Shown one piece after another: positions 22,001-34,000 of a DNA stretch of 64,000 bases; position 1 is the first letter of the stretch, and the number at the start of each line of letters is the position of its first letter. A model generated the notes under the pieces. That model did no database searches. It was not told the DNA's origin and worked only from the letters and a program-made list of their open reading frames with translations. The position numbers and the translations under genes were made by a program. The DNA is from Haemonchus contortus (Eukaryota > Nematoda > Chromadorea > Rhabditida > Trichostrongylidae): contig LS997564.1 in assembly GCA_000469685.2 (NCBI GenBank), positions 23,524,165-23,588,164 of the forward strand, written 5' to 3'.

Positions 22001-25000
22001 GGGCGCATCATACCTCCTGCTGCTTCAAAGCAAGCACCAATATCTACGGAAAGTCTAAAATAGGCAATGCCCAAGAAGCTCCAAGTCCTACTCGGACATT
22101 AACAACGATACCGAAAAAGGGCAACCATAGCGAAAATGCCTACAGAAGAGCGCAGAAGGCTCACTCTCAGGTAAACGCTACGACAGAAACCAGCGAACTC
22201 GGTTCCTCAGACGATGCAAGGGTGGAATCAGCAATCCTTCAACACCAAGCTACCACCAACAAGTCGACGCGAACGCATCCGTGTCTACCAGTAGGAGAAC
22301 TCACCATTGTCGATACCGATACAAAGGCCCTAGTAAAGGTGCATGTTTTGCTCGACATTGGAGCTGAACTATCGTTCATTGATAGCTGCTTGGCCAACCG
22401 ACTGCACTTACCAGTACAGGACACCAAAGAGGTTCAACTGGCAACGTTCGGTTCTCAGGAAGTAAAGAAAATCAAATGCAACCGAGTACATATGGATGTT
22501 TGGGACGCAGAAGGCAACCCTCACCACCTTGAGCTGCTCACACACAATGTTCTCACACGCTCACTTGGAACACCAGAGCTTCCTGTGAAGGACAAGGAAT
22601 TCATTCGTTCTCTGAACTTGTCTGTAACATGGAAAAATGATAAAAAGAAGATAACTCCATCTATTCTGCTTGGGTGCGATCAACTATGGAGTTTTGTGCG
22701 GACCAACGAACCATCAATACGCTTACCCTCGGGAATGCACATTTTACCCACCAAAATGGGATACTCGGTTTCAGAACGACCTAAACTGGAGAACAAAAAC
22801 GTTTTCCAAGTCTCTCAACAGCTTCAAGATGAAGCAAGTGAATGGGAGAAGCTCTGGTCCATGGACCTTACCCAACAATACACAATATGGTCTACAGGAA
22901 ACAAAGTTCCCCAGAAAGAGGATAAGAAAAAGATGGGAAAGGACATCGATAAGGACAAGATCACGTTGACGGTTGATGGACCCATTCAGAAGGTCGACCG
23001 AATCGCCCCGGAAATCGAGTATGAACTCGGTCAACTATTAGAGATTGTTCCAGATCAAAACAATAGTTACCCTCAAGGAAAGAACACCATGGAGGACGAA
23101 ATGACCAAAAGAGCTGTTACGAGCGCAATCGCCTCCATTTATGATCCACTTAGTTGGATTCTCCCACTTCTTTACCGATCGGAAACGCTTCTTCAAGGAT
23201 TATGGAAAAATCAATATGGCTGGGATCAAAGGCTACCTACAAGTAAGGGAGCCGAATGGATAAACATAGTGGATGAAGTGCAATTATTTGAAAAGAAGAT
23301 CTCACGGTACAAAGGATCCAAGAACGAGACGGTTATTCTCAACACTTTCGCAGATGCTAGTACGTCTTCCATGGCAGCATGTGTATATCTATCCCAGAAC
23401 AATAGGCCATCCTGTTTAGGGCCAAATCAAAATTATTACCTCTCCAAGGACAATACACTATTCCAAAATTTGAGCTGAACGCACCTACTCTGGCTATGCG
23501 ACTTTCCAATCAAGTGGTCAATGGGCTCAAAGACTCACTCAATATAGTGGCGGTGTACCTATTCACCGATTCTGCCCCCGGGAGTGTAGCAACTGCTACC
23601 ATACAGTACATGTTACAAGGCGGCAAGCCCTACACTAACTCTCCGTCGTCGAGGTGGCTCAACGCGCGCACCGACATGCTAAGATCAAAAGTGCGTGTGA
23701 TCTGACCTCTGATCTTTGGCCCGACCGGGGGGTATAAATGGCCGGAGGGCTTCTCTGTCGGCTCATTCTTGGACCTGGTGGTCTGCAATCCGGCATTACC
23801 GTATCCAATATCCAATACCCAATATCCAATATCCAATACCCAATATCCAATATTCAATATCCAATATCCAATATTCAATATACAATATCCAACACTCAAT
23901 ATCCAGTCGACCCTTCCACAATCGGACGTCACAATACCGCAGGAGAAGAAGTAATTCTTACTAGTGTTCCGTTGTACTAATAAAGTTTCACACCAAGCCG
24001 TGCACTCAAGCAGTTCAGAGGTATCCGCGTGGCGAATCTAATAGATTTTGGGCGAGCAACCTCACCACACTATTCACCACAATCTGGTGCATCGGCCCAA
24101 CACCAAGCGACCACAGTTCAGGTAGCATCCAAAAATGTGCTAACAGTTTGTGCTTTCTGAAGTCCCCTCCATTCTATGAACAGCCTACAGGTCTTGTCTG
24201 CGGGTAACTTCGGTGATTAGGTGTTGTTTTGTTATCTTAGCGATTACTTCCACTAACATATAGATTGAATCAGAAATAAAGAATACCTCTCAAAATTGCG
24301 ATCATTCCCATTCGAGAGGTCGTCCTCTAACAAAACCCTTTTAGAAAAAAAAGCATTTCCCAATAACATGCACTCACAAATTGCCCATACGCATCCCATG
24401 ACTTCACGAAAAAACTTATGGGCAGGTGCAGAATTTAGAACAACTTTGAAACAGAATACGAAAAAGTAAAAATAAGCAAAAAGCGTAATCTTAGAATTCG
24501 GTAATTTCGGCAATAGCCATCATTTTTCTGAGCATTATCAATCAAACGATGAAGAATGCTGGTGGAAACTTCAGAACAACCTTCACATCAGCCCATGTAG
24601 GATCTGCCATTTCAGCTTTCTAACCTCTTGTGAACCGCCGAACGTTTGTGTTTGTACATCAGCTAATATTTCCCAAAAATTAATGTCTGGATTTCGTGTT
24701 ACTCTCACAGAGTTAAGCCTTATTCCTAGAAACCCTCACCCATGCATACACTCACACAACAGGAGGCGTTGGGAAATGCTTCTTGAATGTAGCAAATGGG
24801 AGTAGTAATGCGGCTCCGAGATCTAGCCGTAAGAAATAAGAGCTAATTCGTCTAAGGATTTGAGATGTTCGCTTACACACACCAGAATGAAAACAATTCT
24901 GGAGAAGTTCACGTTTCACCAAAGTATCGGATAGGCAAACTGCATGTCCGCATAAAGTGACGTTACCTTCTCCTCCAGCGCAACATATTTCCTCTTTCCG

Positions 25001-28000
25001 CTTCCCTTTCACACAGATGTAGCCGTCAGGACAGCTCTGACCTCCACTCATGGAACATCGCTGATGTTCTCCAGATATTCCAATAAATGCCACCTATAAA
25101 ATGAGCTATTCGAAAGTTTCAAAACCACAATAGCAGTCCAGAATTCAATGATTTACATGGCCTACATACTTGAGCACTACAGTGTGACCATTGTTGTTTG
25201 GTGGGCTGTTGGTTTGCCTAAGCGTCAGACTAGTTTCTCAATTTCATTTCACTACATACAGTGCCCACTTCCTCCTTTCTTTCTCCTTTTTTTCTTTACT
25301 TCACTCTTCCTTCTTCTACTGGAAAGTCAACTCAGGGAGCGTTTTCGAACGTAGCCCATCAAAAAGGGGGTTAACCTGTGGGTTACCGTTTCTTGAACGG
25401 CGATTACAGAACACCCGCCCTACCAGATTTTAGCAGGCAACTACACGTCTCTTCAAGAGTAAGAAAAGGTTCGGAGGGATTTCCATAAAGCGCAAGGGTA
25501 CCGCGCTCTATGAAAATCCCTCCAGACCTTGTTCTTAGTTAGAGACGTGAAGTTCAACCAATCATGACCGTCTCGAAACAAATTCTTGTTTAGTTGGTGA
25601 AATTTCTGGGGCAACCAAAAACAACTGAAGTAATACTTCTTGTAATAAACAATTAAGTTGCAAAACTTTTCCCTACCATCGGAGAAGGGCAATCGCTAGG
25701 AATTCCGCAACACTGGAACTGCTTATTTTGCTGGCTGAACTGGCAAAAGTAACCGGCAGGGCAAGAGTGTTTAGCAGAAGTACAGACCTGAAATTACTTG
25801 ACTAGCCCAAATGGTTACCATTTGGCAGGAAAAAAACGCCTATACCTGGGGTTTGTTTGTCGCGACGTCTAGATACGCTACTTGCTTAGATGGGCAGCCG
25901 TCACCTGATATCACCGGAAATCATTAAACAAATTTCCGGATTGTGGCCATTGAAACTTACTCTCCAGCGATGGAGGAACGGGATTTGCACCACAGCACTG
26001 ATATCGCTGAGTACGAATTGACCATTGGCACGTGAAACCGTTCGGACAGCCATGATTCGATGGATTGAACGGGTCGCACTTGGCAATCTTTAATTACAAC
26101 TCAAAAGTGAAGTAGCAGAACCAGCATCGTTCTTCCAAAGTCTGCCTTTCATTTTTTCGTCCCATCTTACATTCCCTCTGCTGTCACACTATTCACAGTT
26201 CTCCACACAGGAATAGGAATAGTTTTATTCTAGCTGCTGAGGATTTTGCTGGGAGAACTAATTATTTTCTAAAGAGCTCAGATAAGTAATTCAGGACATC
26301 GAAGAACGTGACAGAGCGTCAAGACATTGAAGGCGGCAGGCTCAGTCTGCGCTAGCATGTGGTTCAGAAAGCGTGAGCAGGAGATGACGCGCAATTCTGC
26401 ATTTCAATCTCTCTTTTACATCATTCTGGTTCACTTTGATTTCTTTTCGGTTGTATAATACTTCAGAATATACAGTGCTCCTCCCTCGAGCTATTCGGCC
26501 CAGTCTTGCCAGAAACGATGAACAACCCCTTCACCTTCACACATAGTGAGGTCCCAGTGTGATACTGATGATGCCCTTTATGCGACATTCTTGCTCTTTT
26601 CTTCGTTCCTCTTTTTTTACAGTATGATGTTTGGTCTCAGCCTTGGGCTCTGTCTTTAGGCTCTCTCTTATTTTTTCTTTCAGGGCATTTTCTTCCGGTT
26701 TTTGTTGACAGGAATAGCCTCAGAGTCCTGCTTTTATATTGTACGGCACACCCCTGGGTGTATTCGAATAAATAAAATAAATAAATAAACCCCAGAGTAC
26801 AGTCAAAACTCCGCAGAAATTTTAAGGCCTGCACGATCCAAGATGAGCATCGTTAGAGTTTTCTGCTGTTCCAGTTTTTTGCAGGAATTCTTAATGAATT
26901 GCCAGCCTAACGTCTCGACGTAATCGTCGTCTTCATAAACCCAGTTTCACGATAAAGCGGATAGAATCCGCTGTCGCCACAGGCGGCTGTCAATGGCGAA
27001 TTCTCTCCGCCTCAACGGTGGAGCCTGGCTTTGGAAGATGACGATTACGTCGGAACGTTAGGTGGCTAACTTAGTGAATAGTTCCAGAACCTCAAGAATT
27101 TCAACAGCGTAAACGGCAATGTGAGCTTGAGGAGCTGAGCTCAAAGGATCATTCGACTAGATAAACATAATCCATGACCACTCATTACAAATGCTCTGAC
27201 CAGCAAGGGACCAATGTCAGAGAAATTAATTGTTTTTACCTCATTCTTGTCCATAAAAACGACTTCACCTGGAGGACACCCATCTGAAACGCCCAGATGC
27301 GTTTGGCCTCTATAAGAAAAGGAAGTCATCTAGGAGTTTAAGAAGTGCTAACAAAAACTGACCGACAACAATAGCCATTTACACTTTCCGATTGAGTCAT
27401 ACAGGTAAATCCTGAAGGGCAGGTAACAAAGTGGCCAACGGAGCAGGAACGCGGCATCGCTGACGCCTCATCCACATAGTACTCCTCTTTGTGAGGGCAG
27501 ATATCTGGAAACAATGGTTGGTACTTGACCTTTTTCAGCGCACTGAGTGAAAGTTACCTGAAACGGAGCAGCAATACCCTTGTAGAGCATCCCGGACGTC
27601 ACTTTGGCATTCGAAACCGTCCGGGCATGTGGAAACATGAGCATTCATTGTGCAGCGCATTGCTTGCAAACTCATTTGGTCCTTGTAAGGAGCTCGACCA
27701 GGCGGGCAGTGATCTGGAAAAATTTTCAGAGATTCAGCAGCAATTATTAGCTGGGACAGCTACTTCTCTTGGTGGATCCACAACAGAAGTAGCGATTCTT
27801 TGTCGGATTGAAACGGCACAGATAGTTTGTGGGACAAGAGTTTGGCTCGTTGATTAGGCACTCGCGCACGGTCATGTCCACTGCATTCAGATAGGCCTAA
27901 AAGCTGTAGTTCGAGTTGAATGCTAATGTAAGAAGACCAGAACGATACCGACTTGCCTTCTCGCCATCTGGACATACTCCCATGTCTGTAGCTCCACAAC

Positions 28001-31000
28001 ATACATTGCTATCGGTGAGACTGTCAAAAACACACTGCAACATTAATCTTGGCACTTCGTTTGAGCCCCTCGGGCTTTCAGAGCAAAACGCCTGAGTAAA
28101 CCTACCTGGAAATTCTTCGGACAGTTGTTCTGGATTTCGTCATTGCAAGAGATTGGCGTCTGACTATTCGGATTCAGGTACACGACGTCACCAGCTTTGC
28201 AAGCTGAACTTAATCAAATCTCCCGTTCCTCCTCGATTTCGACATTTTGGTGCGTTTGTATGAGATTTCGGAGCCAATTTAGAAAATGTTTATACACTGT
28301 TTTGCCGTACAGGTTTGTTATGATGAAACCGCTTTATTAGGTCGACGTTTCGAACAACTCGTCGTCTTCAAGACCCTGAAAGTAGTTCGGAGCTTCTGAC
28401 CTGTGACTTACCCGACCAAGCGCCCAAACACGCTAGGCCAGTTGCAACAACTCCCAGAAACTTGAACACCGAAAGATTCTAGCGAAGAAACCAACCCTCT
28501 GCGGTTTCACCAGCGCTGCCGTCCCATTCGATGCCGTGAACAATAAGGGACTAATGAGGCACCATCGACGATCGTGAGATAAGAATTACGCGGTAATCTC
28601 AAAGCCCACAAAAGGGAATGAATGGCAGGAGTTCACTCGTTATGGCAATGCATTCATTTCGGTTGTTCAGCTTAGGATTTCTCTCGCGGATATGCAACGC
28701 TTCCAATATCTTTCTGGCACCGATCTCATTCTCGTAGGCTAAGATTTTGCATTTAATATCGAAATCATCACCCTGATGTTCGTCTAGTCGATGCCTCCCC
28801 AGCGGCGCGAATGCTCAGCATCCTTCCCGTCTCACCAATATATATTTCCTCACAAGCTGAACACTGAAGTTCATACCCCGTTCCTCGCTGTGTGCAATCT
28901 CCATCTCTTCCAAACGGACAAATAACGCAGTTATCCGTTGTGCACGTACGATCATAAAGCCTATTGCGGATTAGATGACGTTTGATATTGTTCGCTGGTA
29001 GGTTTATCAGGACAACATCATTCGCCAAATCCGCTCGTGCAATGCATTGTCGAATTTCTGCGCTCACTTTGTCTGATATAAATGGAAGCCGGAGATGCGC
29101 CATGTTTTCACGGTTTCTCAGCGAGTACGCTTTTGAGCCTGATCTCCCGCGATGTGTCCCGTAGCCATTCAAGCTTGCAATCTCAGCTGCTAGTTTACGT
29201 GACTCCTCTCGTTCCACTTCGCCAGTGCACACTCCTGTAGCTGTTCTGTACATGTTGCGAACAACTGCACGTTTCACAGCTTCAGGGTGAGCAGACTTTG
29301 CGTGGAGTAGAATGTTCTTACAGCTGTTCTTCCGATACCACTTCACATTGTACCTACCACTTGTGATGTTCATGTGCGTGTTAAGATAAGGAAGCCAGCC
29401 TTCGTGCGGGACCTCTCTCGTGAACTTGATATACTGAGACTGTCGGTTGAGGATGTCAAACAACTCATCCATCTCTTGCTGCGTTGATGTAACTACGCAG
29501 CAGTCATCGATGTACCGACGGTACATAATGGGCATGCGAGCTATGACTGGTCTTTCTACTCCGCTCATAAAACGGATAGCCAAGACCGGTGCTAGCCGCT
29601 GACCCATGGCAAGTCCTCGGTTTTGTGAGAAGTAGTGCCCTCTTCACTTGAAAATGTTACAATTGAGGCATTCCTTGTTCACAGTCATAATGTGAACCTT
29701 GCTCAATCCGAACGTTACAATTTCTGTTTCATGCTCATCCAGCATTTCGGAAACCGCTTGGAGAGTTTCGCTGTTGTTAACGTTCGTATAAAGCGCAGTT
29801 ACATCAAACGACTCTATTACGCAGTTTTCTTGAAGCCTACACGATCGCAGGCGATCAAGAAATTCGTTGGTGTTTGGTAGATGTAAGGGCACATATCGGA
29901 GTAGTTGACCAACAATTGTATTGAGGAACCAGGAAATACGGTCCGTTGGTACTCCTACACAGCTGATGATGAGTCTTATTTTATAATCGCTAGCATTAGC
30001 TGAGTTCTCGCCTCCACTGGACAACTTATGAGTCTTGATCAGGCTATAGAAAACCGGGCACGAGGGTGTATCCAACTTCAATCTTTTGATCAACCTCCTA
30101 TCCAATTTTGCTATCGCCCCGATTGATACCCACAAAGCGTTCAGCTTGTGACATTGGGTGAGGAACGTCTTTTCCGTGGAGTGACTATACACGGAAGTAT
30201 CACTTAGGTGAAGTTTTGTGATTTCCCGATCTAGTGAGCGGGGTAAAACCACAAATTCTCCTCCCTTTTCACTCACGGAAAGACGGATTTCACCATCTGC
30301 TTCGCGTTTCCGTATCTCTCGCAATCCTTCCCATTGTGCATTCGTCATGTTCGAGAACCTTTCGCGCCCATGTCTTCTGAAAATTTCGAGTATTCCTGTT
30401 GAAAGTACTCGGAATTTCGTGTCTTGTATGGGAGCGGGTTCTGGTTCTCTATAGTACGAACACGGGAATGGGATAGGCGATAGCATAGATTCTGTGCTAG
30501 CGCGCTGGTGCTCTTTGCGCACTGCACACTGCACGTATTGTTCACGGCATCGAGTGGGACGGTAACGCTGGTGAAACCGCAGAAGGTTGGTTTCTTCGCT
30601 AGAATCTTTCGGTGTTTAAGTTTCTGGGAGTTGTTGCAACTGGCCTAGCGTGTTTGGGCGCTTGGTCGGGTAAGTCACAGGTCAGGAGCTCCGAACTACT
30701 TTCAGGGTCTTGAAGACGACGAGTTGTTCGAAACGTCGACCTAATAAAGCGGTTTCATCATAACAAACCTGTACGGCAAAACAGTGTATAAACATTATGT
30801 GACATGCCCAGGTTTCAAGAATACCAAACATGGAAACCAATTTAGAGACACAGTTCATGATAAAACTGGCTCGAGAGTTATCACGCTAGAATTAATATGT
30901 GGACGGGCCTAGATAGGGCGTTATAAAGGCTAAAAGATTGTCCCGCGTGTATACCCAGGCGGTTACAGCGGCATAGTAGAGGCAGCACCATTCACAAGGG

Positions 31001-34000
31001 GTGTGTGTCGTTTGGCGCGACCCCTCCCATCGCACCGGGCATCCTGCGCGGTTTGCGAGCTGGACAACTCGTCCAGGTGATAGAGCAACCTACTGCCCAT
31101 CCAGCTGATAGAACCAAACGACCTTCTACCTTTACAGGGCACCCAGAAAATTCAAACAATTACTCATTAACAATAGCGACAGTAAAAGGCAATTCTGGAT
31201 AGTTTTGACTTGGTGTAGTCACTTCTTTGCGCAATTACAGCAGCTGAAATTTCGTCCAAATACCCCTTTCATGTCATTTCCTTCATGGTACAACCTCTAT
31301 TTTTGCTACTTTTTAGGAGCCTATTTTCAGAAAACTTTCGAGAATTTTCTCGCTTCCTTCACCGTTCCCGACCAATGCTTTCGCTTTTCCACCTTAAAGG
31401 GGTACCCCAAAATTGCCGTGAACCGAGCCGTACAGTGTTGTATGAGCCGGTGTCGTGCCGACTTCATACCACTGCCAGCCGCTTCATACCAAGGGTCACA
31501 ATACCTAACGGCTCACGTTCACCCAGATTGGTTTCTTGACTACGTGTGCAGCACCGGAGATATAAAACAGACCCAACTGGTGATTTTTCAAAAATTGTCA
31601 TGATAATACCGGAAGCCGTGCAGAAATTGTTGCACTGATTCAATGATGCGAAATTGTTCGGATTCCCATCACATCCATTGAAAGCGAATGGTGAGCACTT
31701 TTTTGTGACGATATTGAAGTAGTATCTGTAAACTCTCTGATTCTTGCACTGTTCTGAGATTATAGGTATATAATACCCCTACCTGGTGACACTATAAACT
31801 CCTCCAGAGCATAGCGATGATCCCTGCTGCGGTGGAAGAGCACAAATGTAGGCTGAAGCAATCACGTTAGACACAATCGACATTAAGGAGCTTCACCAAG
31901 TCACATTTCGTGGGGCAGCAACGATGTGAAACTGAATCCGGTCCCAGACTGACGGCGTAGCATTCGTGCGTAGAAGGACAACCACCAGTCCTCTCTGAGC
32001 ATGTCTGAATGGCTCCCGAGCTGTCTCGCAGAGGCACACCGCCGTTGGCACAACCTGATTTAAACTTTACCATTACTTTTTATCTTATTGACAAGAATTC
32101 ATAAAAAATATTCAAAGCGCCACTTTAACAATCTCGGCGAGTATCAGCTAAAAAAATTCCTTGACATGATGACTGCTTTAGTGGCGTGCCGCGCCATACA
32201 TCATCGCACCCCCTCTAACAGTCGAAGGCATGAAAAGACTATCGAGTAACCGCTCAAACACTACGTATGGAAAGAGGGGTGGGCTTCCGTTTTCTGGGCG
32301 AATGGGGTTTCTAGTGCAAGAATGAAAATTGCACGTGAAGTGTTCAGGTTGAAGCAAAAGCAAGGGTGGGACCAATTGGAAAACAGGGCTAGAACTAGTG
32401 CTGAATTTGTTACACTATATGAGTTATGTCATCAAAAATCGTTTTCACTTTTTCTGATCGTTCAATCATCTTAAAAGAGCCTAGAAATCAGATAAAGAAG
32501 TTGGGCGTTTTATGAAAGGAAGGAAGTCTGTACTAACAATGAGTTGGTGAATTGTCCACAGCAAAGAACGGGGCACTGAAACGGAACGACAAGCTGTGGA
32601 GTGAGAACCAGCTGAAAGAGCAGACAACGCTCAAGCAATGGATACGATCCCGCAAGAATACCTCCCGCCAGAATTGGTACGCATGTTTACGATGCTTACG
32701 TTCTGCTTGTTTTTTTCATTCTAATGTGGCATAGAAAAGTAACATTGAGTAAAGTGATGTGTTGCGAAAGCTTGAAAGATTTTTTGTGACGTGGCACTGA
32801 AAATTCGTCTATAAGGTATCTACGCAATCCTTGCAACCGCCATGAAAAACGTTCTCCTTTGCTGTTCCGGAGGAATATGTTTGAGGATAGGAGTGGAACC
32901 CCGGCTTACCTCCAACTCCACAGTAAGCCTCACATTCCTGCCGAGTGGCAAAATTATTCGAATTCCCGTCACATCCCAAATACTCGAACGACTCGCACTC
33001 CTGCAAAGAAAACAGAATGTGAATCGTCATGGATGAAATATACAGATATCAGGAAGCTTTAACAACGACAGCGTTCAGTCAAACACAATCAAGCAATGCA
33101 CAAGGTAAACCAAGAAAGACTATGAAGTTACGTTCACCGTAAACCATAACATCGAAAAAATGTAGAACTAGTAGGGTTGTGGAGTGCCGTTGGGTCGATG
33201 GGTAAAAGTGAGTTCCATCAACCCAAGTAACGATCGCAGTTCCGTGGCACTTCTTATTCATGATCAGAGGGAAACTCATGAGAATTTCAAGTTAGGATCC
33301 ACCATTATCTTACAACAGAGAAATCACGAATTTTCGCCATTCCTTTCTTCCCTTTTCCTTCCTACGCTCAACTTCGACTCGTTTCCATGCAATTTTGCAT
33401 TCTCGTCATCTGTCATCTGATTCCAAACGGTAACGAGGCTCGAAAAATATTTGGAATCTTTTTTCAAGTTCTAAGAAAAATTCTATACAAGGCGGCTCGT
33501 ATATATTCAATGCTGGAAATAAAATTGGCATACGTTCAGTAGCGTTCAGGTCCTACGGCTATGCTTATCAGATAACTATAGAGCCTTACCTTCCGACTAT
33601 TCTCGAAGGTTTACACTTTAGTATTGGTCGGCACATGCAATCGACGTCGTGCAAGGAGGGGACTAAGTATCATGTACGGAAGGCTGCACCGAAGCGTGTA
33701 CACTTTCCAACCTACACTGTTTCCTAATTATTGCTTTCTAGGGTTCTAGACTGAGTATGTATTATACATACGCTTGAATGGGATGGTGCACTGCCCAGCG
33801 ACCACGGGCCAAATGCCTGTAAATTAAATGAAATTGACCTGTGTTTGGGCATTGTAGTAGAACTTAAAAGAGACTCCTGGCCCGCAGGTTTTTCCCGGAT
33901 TCGATGACAACGAGCACGTGAACGCTAGAAAGATGTTTGTGACTATGAGTATGGGCTGACAGTGCCGCCGCAGGTCCACGAACCTTTTGCTGGACAACAT

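Larger units (their letters stand above)
19957..24115 (+). mobile_element. Pao/BEL LTR retrotransposon, internally deleted
   Basis: Two LTRs with TG...CA ends flank the element, and the flanking 5-bp duplication GTTCA is exact (19952-19956 and 24116-24120). It lies in an intron of block B, opposite to the gene. The coding region is disabled by frameshifts and by loss of the RT core and integrase. Confidence 0.93.

Noticed and set aside
29635..29880. Plus-strand ORFs over the Penelope RT
   Set aside because: They lie opposite clear RT coding sequence and have no domain.
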